From: Combretum micranthum
Lineage: Eukaryota > Streptophyta > Magnoliopsida > Myrtales > Combretaceae
Direction of reading: 5' to 3'
DNA length: 64,000 nt
Assembly (NCBI GenBank): GCA_024138025.1
Contig: JAMXBD010001581.1
Coordinates: 248,001-312,000, forward strand
The notes under the pieces: model-generated
The model's input: the letters and a program-made list of their open reading frames with translations, nothing else
Told to the model about the DNA's origin: nothing
The model's database searches: none
Translations under genes and position numbers: made by a program
Shown here: piece by piece, positions 12,983-25,544 of the stretch
Layout of the letters: the number at the start of each line of letters is the position of its first letter
Position numbering within the stretch: the stretch's first letter is position 1

Positions 12983-15900
12983 TATATAATAAACTATATC
13001 ATTGAGTACATAACCTTTTTAAAAATTATAACAATCAAAACAATCTCTCACATTTATATGAAATGATGGTTATGTTATATATAGTTTTCTCTCCTTAATT
13101 ACCTGTTAAATCAATTTACGTTATGGTATGATGATTATATTCACGTAATTATATAAATATAATTCTTATGTGGGAATCAAAATGGAAGATTAAAGTTGCT
13201 TTTACGTTAACAACACAAATGCATCATCAGTTAACTTTATTTATAATAAATCATAAAGAAATGCTATTAAGGTAGGTGGATCCGACCATCACAAACCTGC
13301 TGAATAAACACTTGTACTATAGAACCTTGCAAGATCCTATATTGCTAGGAAACTTCTGAGGTGGGATTAGATGCCATATCAAGGTTGTAGTTCCAAATAA
13401 ATTATATTTCAGCAATAGGAGTGTAACTTCTAATTAATCTTAGAATATATCTTTTTTTTTTGGGTACCTACCTCATAAAATAACTATGGCTAATATAGTT
13501 TGAGTATGACATGAAGACTGTGATTAATTATCAGACATACATAAATGGTTGCAACATACATTAAGATGTATGCAGAAACAAATTTCAAGCATTTAATGGG
13601 AAATTTACGGTGCCATCCACAAGACCATCTACTCGATTCTTTGATAATTAAAATATATATAATAATTAACATATTAAATATTTTAGTGGTGTGACATGAT
13701 TAGGAACAAATATGGACTGCTAAATAAAAAATGAACCCAATACTATTAAAAAAGGATAATGAAAAAAAAACATTTAAAAAATTACACAAATATTGTTGGA
13801 CAATAATAATCCCAAAAATAGTCGAGTTAATCTTGTTTGTTAAAGAGACCAGAAAGTGAGTGGCCGACCTCATCTCTTCAAAAGATAAGGTTAGTGTAGA
13901 TAAACGAACGTCTATAGTAATATGTCTCTTAAAGAGACGAAATTAACTTGTCTATTTTTTTATTACTTTTGGTCCAGCAGGATTTTTGTAATTTTTTTTA
14001 AATGTTATTATTTTTTTTCCTTAATCCCAAAAAAGAAAACATATCTTATATAAAGAAGTTAGATTACAAACAATTGGATCATGGGAATAACTTTTCTTTA
14101 ATACTAAAAATCCAATAGGAACCGAAGAGCCCTTTTCGACAAGTAAAAAGGGATAAATTTCGACGGACTTCATTGTTTATACTAGGCAAATGATAACACG
14201 ACATTGACAAGTGTGTAATAATTATGTAATAGAGAACACTTCCTAATGCATGGTCTTTAGCTCTTACACGCCAATTTGGACAAGTTACAAGAATAACTCA
14301 ATACATGAATGATTGGGAATAAATAAATCGCGTCTTTGACTTTGTTGGTTCGCCACTTTGGCAGTATTTGGTCTCCGCATAAGTTCATAAATTGAAGTCT
14401 AACCTAAAGATTGAATTCGCTGTTTTATTTGTATTTATATTTTATTTAATTAATTTATAAATAAAAATTTATGTTTTTAATTTGTATTTATTTCTTAACA
14501 AACATACACTTAAAAACAATAAAAATAAAATATCAAAATAATTAAAAAAATAAAACAAACAAACCCTTAATATATATCATGTAGGTTTTATTATTCCTCC
14601 CATGATAATAAATATTAAGAATGAACCTAAAAATTAGAGTTAAGGTATTGATTATTCAGCTAAGATGCGCGCGTGTATATTTATCTATTTATTTATTATT
14701 TTGGTGGTCTTTAAGCTCTTCATAAATTAATAGATTGTCTCGCAGGACTATATATATCAAGTAGGTTCAAACTTTTTTGTTCTAAATTATTAAGAAGGGA
14801 AAATTCTATGGAAAACTCTATATATCTTTATTAATTTTAACGGAATCGATCTCATCAACTATTTAACTGCTCACATTCATGTTTAATAATGATTCAGCTA
14901 TTAGAATAGTTAATATATTAATTATTATATTTATTTCAACGATCAAATAATTAATTATACAGTCCTATTGAAATGATCATAGAAGTTTCCTAATAACAAA
15001 TCTAAAAATCATAGATGAGATGCCTAAATCTTCATTACCCAAATATAGAAAATATTTTATTCACTGCAATCAAAGAAAAGGGCTAGGCACACGTACAGGA
15101 TTCGTTATTTCAGTTCAACAAGCTATGGAATACTTAGTATAGAACAACAATCATTTTTGCATTGCCATGTCGCGATTGTTCCCAATCTTGGTAACTTCTA
15201 TAATTAGAACAATGCTAGAGGGGCGCATCTAATATTCTAATGTTTGTTCGGAGTTCAATAATGGTATTTTGTTTTGTCGTCTAAATTTATGGATTATATC
15301 TCGATTATTATATTAAAATATGGCAACGGGTCGTTGTCGAATTCTATGTTATGTTTGTAAAGTTTTGTATTAAAATAATGGTTAAAGGAGCACGTTGATA
15401 AGTAATTCGATCTCTAACTTTATTATCTAGGAAAATTTACCTTGGTACACTATAATGATTAGAGTACTATTTATCTCAAGAAGAATCTGAAGTATTACAA
15501 AAGGATAGATCACATAAATGTTTGATGTCATTTTGTGCATGATTTAGTCAATGAGAGACATTTGGATGAGAGCTCAAGCTATATGATGACTGTTGTAATT
15601 GTGTCAAGACACCTTTTAATATATTTATCAATATTATTAATAAAAGGTAGTATATATTTTACAATAAAATTTCATAAATAATTAGAAAATGTCTAGAATA
15701 GTAATGAGATATATAATTAGTGGGAATTTTAAGACGTTGTATTATCTAAAATTTGTCCTTGTTGGATAAATATCTAAAGGCGAAATAAATATTTAGACCA
15801 ACATATTGTATGGATAAAGGTCATTCTCACTAGACCAAGAGAAAGATATCCAAATTATATAAGTGGTGCTTAGAGGTTAAATGGGTATACTAGACACAAC

Positions 15901-16154
15901 TTGCTAATAGAGAATACCACATGTTTAATATGATAAGAACCACGCCAACCTGCGACAAAACATGTTATCAAAATCTAGAAAATAATCTCTGGATCGTCTA
16001 ACAAACTATATGGAAAACCGCGACCTATTGCTTATAATGAAGTAAGAACCTTGGTATAGGTAAAGACGCCACAACCGGTGATGTCAAACCGATTGATAAG
16101 TTAAAAGGGTGAACGCTTTAGGAAATTTTCGATAAGTTCAAAATGAATTCAATC
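12983..16154. other. AT-rich intergenic DNA
   Basis: No supported gene. A degenerate relative of the small MITE family may lie at about 14418-14566 (ends GCTGTTTTATTTG and AAACAAACAAACCC). The stretch 15700-16150 is less AT-rich and could be an old element fragment, but no LTR border, domain or inverted repeat could be fixed. Confidence 0.55.
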
Positions 16155-16338
16155 CTAAATTATAAGAGAAAACTCTCAAATTATCATTATCAAAGATATC
16201 TTGTTCTGTTACAAGCAATAGGTTTATATAGGTTTTAATTAGTCTCTAAATTATAAGAGAAAACTCTTAAATTATCATTATCAAAGATATCTTGTTCTGT
16301 TACAAGCAATAGGTTTATATAAGTTTTAATTAGTCTCT
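16155..16338. repeat. 91-bp tandem duplication, two copies
   Basis: The block beginning CTAAATTATAAGAGAAAA at 16155 is repeated at 16246 with only a few mismatches, for example CTCTCAAATT against CTCTTAAATT and TATAGG against TATAAG. The copies abut directly with a period of 91 bp. The near identity indicates a recent local duplication, by slippage or unequal exchange. There is no coding content and no array beyond two units. Confidence 0.9.
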
Positions 16339-17204
16339 AAACTAAGCAACTAAGCATTAAAAACAAGAAATACTAACATTAAAGAAATATGAAAAGCCAA
16401 TCCAAAGCAACAACGGCTAGTGGCTTAAAGAAAAAATTGGGCGACCTAAAACAAAAAACGAGAAACTAAAATTATTTCTGAGAGAAAAAAGCCGACGACT
16501 TAAGCTTGTACATCTACGGTGTTGCCCTTTACATCGCGGCGTAGGAGCTAATGTGCGGTGTCCTGGATGAAAGCAGGCTATTCTCTAATCAAGGCAAGTG
16601 GCTTTCATCTCTAGTAGCTCCAAGACTTGAAATTCTTCAATCTCCTGTATCCCAAAATATTTTTACAGTTGTCCTTAGTTCACTTGACTCGTGTTTTCAT
16701 CATTGCCAAAATATCTTTTATTAAGATATTACTTACTATTTGGAAAGATTTTATTTCAAATCTATTTTTCCTATAAAGAAAAGATTCTCTCTTATCCATA
16801 TATAGATATATACGTTTATATAATTATGAAAGAAGAGGAAAGAGAAAGACTGCTAGAAAGCCAATTTTTTCCACTGAAAATAATATAGAAATTCCAATCC
16901 GAGCTACATAGCAGTATAGGGATTAGAATTGGTACCTATTGTCATGTATGTGGATACCACTAAAGAAACAACACTTGGTGTCCTTGTGTTGAATAGAATA
17001 GAAATTTTGCAATAAGCTCTCTGAGTTTTATATATCACATGAACTCCAACCTAAGGAGGAGAAGATATATCTTTTGCAAGAAAATGTATAATTCCTATAA
17101 ACTATGTCAACTAGTAATTTTCTTATATGTATTATTTCATATGTTATACATGGATCCTGCGAGATAGATTTTGTAATTAAAGAAAAATATCCCACTACGT
17201 TTTT

Positions 17205-17582
17205 TGAAATTATAAAGCTCGAAATAACAATACATAAGCTTAAGTTTGGCTTGAAATAACACTATATAAGCTTGAGTTCAACTCGATTAAGCTTGTTTAG
17301 GCTTGACTTATTAAAAAAATAAATTTAATAATAATTTAGATAATAGTGATATCTAGACTTGATTAAATTCGATTAATATTTATACTTAATTTAAGCTCGA
17401 TAGAGTTCGATTAGGCTCATGAGCTAATCTAGTTAAATATACAAAGCTCGAGCTTGACTTGATAAACTATTTGAGTAGCTCAAAATTGAGCTCAACTCGA
17501 CTATTCTTAAATCGAACTCAAGCAAACATCGAGTCAAGCTCTAGTAGTTTGTAAAGTAGCTTAGTTCATTTGCACACCTAGG
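17205..17582. repeat. Dispersed repeat rich in AGCTCGAG/AAGCTTGAGT words
   Basis: The block has many variants of AAGCTTGAGTTCAACTCG and ends in AGTTCATTTGCACACCTAG. The same family occurs in the opposite orientation at 25545-25975, where the edge reads TAGGAATGGAAATGAGTCGA; a short piece is visible near 27905-27995. Such AGCTCGAGCTCGA-rich elements are a common class of unclassified plant repeat. No coding potential is evident. Confidence 0.6.
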
Positions 17583-18999
17583 TTCCAGGCTATTATAGGA
17601 TTCCTATGTATCACTAATTTTCAATCATTTCTCCTTCTATCTGCTTGTCTTCATCTATTTATCTTATATTGACAGTTGTCAAATGATAGTTATATCTTAG
17701 CCTCAATGTGGATTTATGTGTAATGAGAGAGTCCATCTTTGTCTATATCATTATATGGGGAGATACTCTTGATAATTAATTGTATTAGTAGACATCTTCT
17801 AGGTTCTAAAACATAAATACATGAATATGTAACTGTGACTTATTGTATCTTTATATATGAAGCTATTATAGGTTATTTAGATGTCCAGAAACCTTGTGCT
17901 ATGCCACAAGTAAGATAATAGAATAAGTGAACATACTATCTATTCATTGTAATGTAATTGATGAGTTGTTCCAACTCTAAGATATGGCTTATTTATCATT
18001 TATTATATGCATAATGTCACTATAACTCTTATTATGGAATTTAATAAACAATCATTACTGAATTCAACTTAAGCAAAGACTAAGACTTTTATGGCTTAGT
18101 GGGCATGACCAATACTTTCTCTTTAGAATAGAATTAGACCAAATATTTTCATCCTCGCCACCCCCATACCTGAAATAAAGTTTAATATGTTTATTTAAAA
18201 GAAAAAAAATCCAAGACATAAATTTAGCTTTAAGCAAGAGAGTTCTATTATATATTTGCTTTATATATGTGTGTGTAAATATATAAGTATGGACAAAATT
18301 ATAGGTGATGAATTTATTTTTCAAGATAATTATAAATATGTTTCATAAAACTTTTTTGTTAAGTGCAAATAATCCTTTAAACTTTTGAAGTGTGTAATTG
18401 AGATCGAATCAAACTCATCGTTTAGAACCTATACGAAGTTACAACTACCATGCTTTTCTTCCTTAGCCAATGACATAACCATTAAGATAAGTGAATCTAG
18501 AATTTGCATCCACTACATAACTTTGAGAATAAGTTCATTGTAACAACTTACCTAACTTAATGTTCTCATCACTACTAAACCATTACAAGACACCTTCATA
18601 CAATTAGATCTCTATATTATAACTGTCAATATCATCTCCTAGCAAGAGGTCATCATTGCAAGATTATCCCAACATATATGTCATATCCAATACGTATACA
18701 TCTGGCAGTCATGTTGTCTAAATAGAACTCCACTTGTATCAATACCTTTCAATCCCTACGAGTCACCCCTTTTTACAAATTACTTCACATAACCCAACAA
18801 GGATGCAACAAATCTCTCTTAAAACATGTGTAGGATGCACCGCGTAGTCCAAGACTTAGTGTGAGGATTCCATCTATTTGTCAAAAGCTATAGACATCAT
18901 AACTTGCTATGACTCAATTGCTACATCAATATAAACCTAACTCTCAAAATCCCATATTCGATATTAGTTATACCTCTCAGCACTCTATCATCACATAAC
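17583..18999. other. Unassigned intergenic DNA left of the Pack-MULE
   Basis: No gene is supported. The part at 18400-18985 has more C and fewer A/T runs than its surroundings on the + strand. Together with 20640-21080 on the other side of the 19.0-20.5 kb element it could be one older repeat split by that insertion, but I could not identify a domain in either piece. Confidence 0.4.
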
Positions 19000-19245
19000 A
19001 CAGTAGGTCACAACATATGAAGTGATTAAAAAGAGGTCACAAAATTTTTATAAGTGGGTCATTTAAGGTCATCGTAGCAGCCAATTACTAACGCCATTAT
19101 TAAACATCCGTTAAGTAGACATATGGATTAAAATAATAATTTAAAATGCTTTTTAAAGGAAAAAAAGAAAAAGAAAAAGGAAAGAAAATATCATTGTTCA
19201 TCTTCTACTTTAGCATCCCCCTTTCTGTCTCTACTCTCTTTCTAC
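19000..19245 (+). repeat. Left terminal inverted repeat of the Pack-MULE
   Basis: This arm pairs with the reverse complement of 20225-20532 over nearly its whole length. The outer tip, ACAGTAGGTCACAACATATG, aligns with ACCAGTGGTCACAACGTTTG on the other arm but has lost a short internal stretch. The inner end runs into CAGCATCCC-like and CTTTCTGTCTC-like words shared by both arms. Confidence 0.8.
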
Positions 19246-19513
19246 CGCCTTGATAGCTTTACAAAAAACACTGTTGCCTCAATTGTTCATTAAGGCTTCA
19301 GCTGTGGTAGTTTGCTGGTGCATGAATGAGTATAGGTTTGATATTGGTGGTGATGGTTGTTCTTAGATGGCTTTCATAATTTTTGGGTTTAGATTTAGAT
19401 TTTGTTGAAAGGTTGACATGGAGTTCGTAATTGAAAACACATTAATTTATCCTAATTTGAGTAAAAATGATGGTATGGGAAAGGAAGTCAATAGCTTTTG
19501 CAAAAGAATTGAA

Positions 19514-19654
19514 AGGGAATCTATAGAGTATGATGTTGTGATTGTTGGAGCTTGACCTACTGGGTTATTGGCAGTGATAAGGTTGAAACAAATGTATCAT
19601 GAAAATGATATTGATTTATCAAGTTGTGTTGTTGGAAAAGGACCTAAAGTTTGC
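19514..19654 (+). pseudogene. Captured exon fragment of ETF-ubiquinone oxidoreductase
   Basis: ETFQO is the mitochondrial inner-membrane flavoprotein that passes electrons from electron-transfer flavoprotein to ubiquinone. The frame starting at 19514 reads RESIEYDVVIVGA, stop, PTGLLAVIRLKQ, then DIDLSSCVVGKGPKV. This matches the FAD-binding start of plant ETFQO, whose dinucleotide-binding core is YDVVIVGAGPAGLSAAIR. The Gly codon in the GxGxxG loop is now TGA (19553-19555), so the fragment cannot make the domain. Coding similarity stops near 19654, about where the homologous exon ends, and is followed by a TTTATTTA-rich stretch that looks like intron. That points to capture of genomic DNA, not cDNA. 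The family match is from memory of conserved residues. Confidence 0.75.
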
Positions 19655-19799
19655 GGCTCTTCCCTTTTATTTTTATTTTATATTTATTTATTTATTTATT
19701 GTGTATTAACCTTTGGAGTATCTACAAATATATGTTTTTATTCTTTCATGAATATCCGAATGTAAGTTTAATGAATCAATTAATCTCTAGTTTCTAGTT

Positions 19800-20224
19800 T
19801 TGAGCAATGGGTGGTTGACATAGGTTGTTTGGCATTCGGGTTTATGTTAGTATCGATGGGTTCAAGTTTGAGGTATTTTGTTCAATAATGAAGTTTGTCA
19901 TGTGAATTTTGTGTGTTTGTTTGGTTTTGATTCTTGGTAGACATCATGTTTGTGTTGTTGGTGTTGGTGGGTAGTTGTGTTTAGAGTTTGGGTTTCAGGT
20001 TTTGGTTACATCAAGTTACGGTTGTCATCAAGGATGGTCTTAAGTTTTTTATTTTTGGTTTTACTGGTTACAATGATTGTCGTTGTATACTCGTTGGTTG
20101 GAGTTTATCAAAGGTGGGTTTTGGTTGATGTTTTCCATTTAGAGTGGCTTGTGGGAGTTGTTTTGATGTCTAACTTTAGTCTTTGGAGTGTTGAGAATGG
20201 TGGTGGAGAGGGGAAGTTAGAGAG
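19800..20224. other. GT-skewed interior of the Pack-MULE, origin unknown
   Basis: On the + strand this segment is strongly G+T-rich (repeated GTTGGTGTTGGTGGG and GGTTTTGG words), unlike the A/T-balanced surroundings. It may be a second captured segment or more of the ETFQO intron. A 94-codon frame at 19950-20234 runs through it but shows no recognisable protein and is probably a consequence of the T-rich composition. Confidence 0.4.
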
Positions 20225-20532
20225 AGAAAGCTAGAGAGATAAGAGAGAAAGAGGGATGCTGAGGTAAAAGATGAACAGTGATATTTTCTTTCCCTTTTTT
20301 TTTTTCCTTCCTTGCATTTTGAAGAAACATTTTAAATTATTATTCTAATCCACATGTCTACCAGTATGGTACTTAACGGGTGTTTAATAACGGTGTTAGT
20401 AATTGGCTGTTATGGTAACCTTAAATGGCCCACTTATCAAAATGTTGTGACCTCTTTTTATTCACTCCAAACATTGTTACCCAAAATGAACTTACCCCCA
20501 AACGTTGTGACCACTGGTGTAATTTATCCCAT
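20225..20532 (-). repeat. Right terminal inverted repeat of the Pack-MULE
   Basis: The longer and better preserved arm. Reverse complemented, its tip reads GGGATAAATTACACCAGTGG, the same end consensus as the cargo-free elements at 12.6, 23.1 and 62.1 kb. It contains a small internal duplication: GTCACAACGTTTGG, then GTAACAATGTTTGGAG, then GTCACAACATTTTG. Confidence 0.8.
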
Positions 20533-23143
20533 AATCATTCTACTTGTGGTGAAAGCACATTATAGTTCGACTTTATAGACTTTTTTTTTCTAAATTGTCA
20601 TTGTCACATGATATTTGCCAATGTCTAGCAATTGAACTATATACTTCGCTTCCTATAGCCATCTTACAGCCTTATTAATCCATGTTCAAGTTATTATTGA
20701 CACCTTTTATCAATTTTCCTTACCACAAATCATAGTCTTGTTGTACCTATAGATTAAATGTAGTTGAGAGTGTAAGACAACCATTACTTGGTCTACAGTC
20801 TCAATCTTCATATTCGTGTTTATCAACATCAATCAAATGATAGAAGACGGTCATATATTCAGCTATTTCCTCTACAAACCTTCAACTATCCTCCTTGCTG
20901 GTACTGCATATTTAAGCAAGAGTAAGATTAAAGTATTTTCGTCTATGTCCACCTATATAACGTCTTCTTTATGCCTAATTATACCAAAATCATTACATCG
21001 GAACTTGCCAAATTCTAGACTTTCTATATTTGTTAAACTTGTCCATATCGTTTTCCTTTTTTCTTATGCAAGTCATGAACACAAAATGTTCTAAATTAAA
21101 AAGACAAGTCTAAAGTGTAAAGGATAGAAATTTTAGACTTTCTATGTTTGTGACGTAGCATGAAAGTGTAAATGATAGAAATCAAATCACAAGATAATTT
21201 CTAGAACATAAAGTTTGCAAGAATTGCAACTTTAACTTTTAGAGAAAACTTCTCTTAACTAGGGTTTCAAAAGTATGTAAAAATGTTCTGAATTAGAAAG
21301 ATGAGTCTAAAGGTCTATTTATGCTATTATATAAAAATCCTAAAAAGGGAAATAATAAATACAATATAGACAAATAATAAAATCAAATAATCAAAAACAA
21401 ATAAACCGTGTAACATAAGTTGACTAATAATAAAAGTTGGTGACATATAATTAATACTAACAGTTTTAAAACTCGAAATACGAAATTGTCAGTAATAAAT
21501 GTGGACTAACTTCAACGCCGAAGGCGCACCTTCTAATGTTGCTAGTGTTTCTTCCAAGGCTGGCGGTACTTGGGTAGCCTAGTACTCTTTTTCTTCTCCT
21601 TCTTAGACGACTCTTTCTAGATCAACTACGTGTTTGTCATGTCGTCAGCATCAATATGTTCCATAACCGAAAAGATCTTATACTAATTTTTCTTAGTATA
21701 CATCAATCTAATACTGATTCATTAGGTTTTTTTCCTTTCCTTTTCTTTCTTTTTTTTTTCCATTGATTCATTAGGATTGTATCCATATTTTTCATTTATA
21801 TTGACAATTTGACATAGCACATAACATAAGAGATAAGTAAGTAATTAAAAAGAGATTTTACCGCACAAGAATTTTACCATGGAAATCCTAATTTACTGTC
21901 AAAGAAATCCATGGAGTAAATTAAAAAAAATAGTTGTGATATGATAGCAATAGTACAAAGGTAAACATGCATTATCTCATAAAGCATTATATCTACCATT
22001 AAATTCAAAGTTGTATTATTCTCCCTTACATACTTAACATATTTATGGAGTTATAAGACCTAAATCCTAATACACAAGACAAAGAAATACTTAAACACTT
22101 AAAAAGAAAAAATGGGATGCAAATAACCTGATTTTCAATTACAGATCTCCTTTAGTTGACAATGGTCAATTTAATCATCCTAATGGAACCACCCCTAACT
22201 CGACTCTGCAATGCATCTTCATTTTAGACCATGGCTTTGCTTACATACTGAAAATCTAAATCCTATAAAATTTTCTAAACACATTCTAAGACATGTGTGA
22301 AGCGTTAATCTACTAATTGGGTTTTGACATAATTTAATCTTATGAATCGATCCTTTGAGCTAATAGTAGAGCTTAAGAAGTCTAGTCCAATTATTTAGGT
22401 ATAGTTAGAGAGATGACCCGGAATAATCAAAAGGCCCAAAATAAGAATTGTTGAACTTATTCTTTTTTTCCTACACAAGAAATAGGCCTTTCAATAGTTT
22501 TTTTAATTTATTTTAAAAAGGCTTTATTGGCTTACTTACAAAGTTTTTAGACTTTACCAAACCCATTTATTAAATCCCATTACAAGTTATATAGAATTAA
22601 AAGGTTCCATCTTGTTTGTTGATCACCAAAAGCAATTTAATAACTTTCATTGGCAAATCACCTCATCTATCAATCTTTGTTGCCATCTAACAATCGAGGT
22701 CAACTACCAAAGTCTATAGATTGAGGCCTCCTCAACCTCATTTGACATTCAAAGTATTGTGAAGATCTCTAGAAATATCAATTTTCTACCAAATTTATCC
22801 CAAGAAAGATCAAAAGAGCCAATAAGTAAGAACAAACAAAGAACGTTTATGAAAATTGAGTTTTCATTCCCTCCTCCTACTTCTTCCTTTAACAACACTC
22901 TTTGATGTTTCATCACCTCGAAACATTTCAAAGTTATCTAACATACAACTTGCACTGATCAGCCATTTACAGCAACCCACACTATAATATATAAATAAGA
23001 AAACCTTTCTCACTATAGAAATACAACAAGAACTACAACTAACTCTCAATTGATTTTAGAACATAGAGAAAAAAAATTCTTTGTACTCTTAATTGATTTT
23101 AGAATATACTAGAAAGTTAAATCTTGATTGTCAATTAATAAAA
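20533..23143. other. Intergenic DNA, no supported gene
   Basis: A pair of imperfect direct repeats lies here: AAATGTTCTAAATTAAAAAG at about 21085 and AAATGTTCTGAATTAGAAAG at about 21281, with a second nested pair around AAAGTGTAAAGGATAGAAAT (21113 and 21164). Short open stretches at 20354-20578, 20816-21094 and 22749-23049 show no family resemblance. The first of these is inside the Pack-MULE inverted repeat. Confidence 0.5.
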
Positions 23144-23445
23144 GGCTAAATTACACCAAAATGTCACATCATTTGGTTATAAGTTTATTTGATGTCACAA
23201 TATTTTAAGTGGTTCAATTGAGGTCACAACGTTCAAGAATGTAGGTCAAATGAGATCTCCATTAACACGTTACAATGCAATGAATCTTCTGAGTTTTATT
23301 TAAATTTTTCTCTTATTGACAAGTGTCAATTGTGATCTTAATCGATTTACTTCTTTAAATGGTGTGATATCAAATAAACCACTCGAACATTGCAACATCA
23401 AATGTACATACCCCAAAATATTATGACATTCTAGTGTAATTGTCT
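23144..23445. mobile_element. Non-autonomous Mutator-like MITE with 10-bp target duplication
   Basis: Direct copies of ATTAATAAAA flank the element at 23134-23143 and 23446-23455, a 10-bp duplication in the 9-11 bp range typical of Mutator-like transposition. The ends read GGCTAAATTACACCAAAATG and, reverse complemented, AGACAATTACACTAGAATG. The 302-bp interior is roughly palindromic and has no reading frame. It is the best-bounded member of the family that includes the Pack-MULE, and fixes the family's end consensus. Confidence 0.75.
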
Positions 23446-23455
23446 ATTAATAAAA

Positions 23456-24306
23456 ACTAGTTATGTGTTTTCAATAACTTTACGTTCATTTTTATTTTTC
23501 TTAAAAAATAAGGGCTAATTGGTTTTAGAATACACGTGCTAACAAATAAATGCTCTCTTCGGCATTTTAAATTTATTGTTCGATTTGATCTAAAGAAATG
23601 TTATATAAGATTCAATAAAAGAAGGAAGATACATCCAAATGAGGTACCTATTCTTGGATGTTTAAACAAGGCAAGAAAGACTATATGAGTTTAAAAGAGG
23701 AATCAGGTGCTAGAAAACAACTGGTAGAATTATTTTTCATGTCAATTGCATTACTCATGTACCTAGAAGGAAAAAGGAAAAAAAATCAAAAGAAAAACTT
23801 TCCCATATCCTGTTGGTTATTTTACAATTTTGCCAATAGGAAGATTTAGTACATCATCTAACTATTAAAGATTATTTTATATTAATGTTATTGACATCTC
23901 AATAATTAGACCATAAATTAAAAAAGCAGTTCTTTTTCCCTTGAATTTCCTTTTCAAATAAATACATAACGCTTCATAAAACTTCAATTCCAGTTTCAAC
24001 CTCCAAATCAATCGTCATGTAGACAGTCCAAATTGTAAATCATGTTCTCCTATTGAAATAGATCTAAAGTTTGTCATACTATGCTGACGTAAATTTTTCA
24101 ATTAGATTTTTAAGCAAAATTTTCATTATATAATATATATGTATATATATTTGTTTTGGCCAGATATTATACTAAGTTTCAAAAGTTTGAAATAGAACCA
24201 AAATTGTTCAAAAAAAAGAAATAGAACCAAAAACTTGGTATGAAATCCGAAGTAATATATTAAACAACTTTGTGCTGCGATATCAAATTATCATATGACA
24301 TGCATA
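23456..24306. other. AT-rich intergenic DNA
   Basis: Nothing recognisable. A 63-codon frame at 23658-23849 is lysine-rich and without family resemblance. Confidence 0.55.
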
Positions 24307-24531
24307 TCTGTTTGGATTGACTTTTTTCCGGCAGATACAGACGCTTTTTTAAACTTTTTGCTAACAAATTATTTATAAAAAAATAGATATAGATAAAAAA
24401 AAGTTGACAGTTCTCATCAAAAGATCAAATAGAACAAAAATAGATAAAATTTAGATGCAAATCGGATATATTTACACATATTATTTTAAAAAAGATACAA
24501 ATACAGATGAAATACAGATAATCCAAACAGA
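24307..24531. mobile_element. Tourist-like MITE, copy A
   Basis: The ends are inverted repeats: TCTGTTTGGATT at the start and AATCCAAACAGA at the finish. The 225-bp body is nearly the same as the element at 58002-58234: both contain AAAGTTGACAGTTCTCAT, AAAGATCAAATAGAACAAA and AAAAAAGATACAAATACAGAT in the same order. No coding capacity. GGTCTGTTTGG-type ends fit PIF/Harbinger (Tourist-like) MITEs, but I could not fix a 3-bp target duplication, so hAT remains possible. Confidence 0.65.
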
Positions 24532-25544
24532 TGATTCAATTGGAAAGAATTACCCAAAGGAGGAATAAGTCATTTAATGCGTTGGACATATGTGTGATAG
24601 GTAAAAGAGTTTTAAAGCGCCCAATAACTTTAATATTTTTTAGTAAAAATGACATGTTTTTTGTCTAAACCTTATGGTCAATATGTTTTAGGAAAATAAA
24701 ATGCTAACTCTACGGCTAAGTGCTCTTTCAGGTTCTATTGTTAAGTGGTGGTTACCCAATCACTACTATGGTGGTTATCAAACTAGGCATGTTTTCCACG
24801 ATTTTTTTTTTTTTTTTTGCTAGAATTAGTGTTGGTTGTTTCAAATAATTATTTATTATATTATTTAAACTGGAGCAATAGGGCTTAGTGTCTTATTTTA
24901 TTTTCCATCATTGCCCTTAAATTAATTTTTTTTTAATTACATTAAGACTTAAAAAGATAATATTTACAACCTTTTAAATTTTTTAGTAATTTCCCCTCAC
25001 ACCACTTTCTCTTTCTTCCTTCATTTTCTCTCCCACTCACACACTTTGTATATTCACTCTCATTTTTTTTCCTACTCAATTGCTTTTCAAAATAATAACT
25101 GCTACTATTTCAAAATAATAACCTCTCATCCCTCTTTCTTCCATTAATTTCTTATTCTAACAAAACCACTCTCACTCTTTTATTCTTCTTAAAAAATTAC
25201 ATTCAAATTTTAAATTGTGCAAAAAAAAGATAAAGTATTAGATTAGATAATAATTTTCTAAGGCAATAAAAATAATATAAATTAGTCATTATAATTCTTT
25301 AAAATTTGAATGTAATTATTTAAGTTAGAGCTCGTAGCTTATTGGTGTCTTCTATTTGTTTTTCATTAATTTCTCTTAAAATAAAATCAATTCTATTATT
25401 TCAATAACAAATTTCAAAGTAGAATTATAGAATTTTAAGGGCATTTTTAGTAACTTAAATTTACATTTAACAGTTGTTGTTACAACTTTCCTCTCCCACT
25501 ATCATTCCCATGTTCCTACATTCTCTCCCACACACCATGTAGTA
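24532..25544. other. AT-rich intergenic DNA
   Basis: No gene. T and A runs are frequent (for example 24803-24819), and there is a CT-rich stretch around 25000-25180 with repeated CTCTCNCTC words. Confidence 0.55.

Larger units (their letters stand above)
19000..20532. mobile_element. Pack-MULE: Mutator-like element carrying an ETFQO gene fragment
   Basis: Two long terminal inverted repeats (about 19000-19245 and 20225-20532) enclose about 1 kb of unrelated DNA. Matching words, read inward from each end, include AAAAAGAGGTCACAA, TAAGTGGGYCATTTAAGGT, CAGCCAATTACTAACRCC, GTTAAGTA, TGGATTARAATAATAATTTA, GGAAAGAAAATATCA and TGTTCATCTT. The left arm lacks about 34 bp present in the right arm near its tip. 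The interior holds a recognisable host exon fragment of ETF-ubiquinone oxidoreductase followed by intron-like sequence, but no transposase. That is the definition of a Pack-MULE: a non-autonomous Mutator-like element with captured genic DNA. No exact 9-11 bp target duplication could be read; the left tip is eroded. Confidence 0.8.

Noticed and set aside
19950..20234. 94-codon hydrophobic open frame that looks like a membrane protein
   Set aside because: It sits in the T- and G-rich interior of the Pack-MULE and runs into its inverted repeat; T-rich codons give apparent hydrophobicity.
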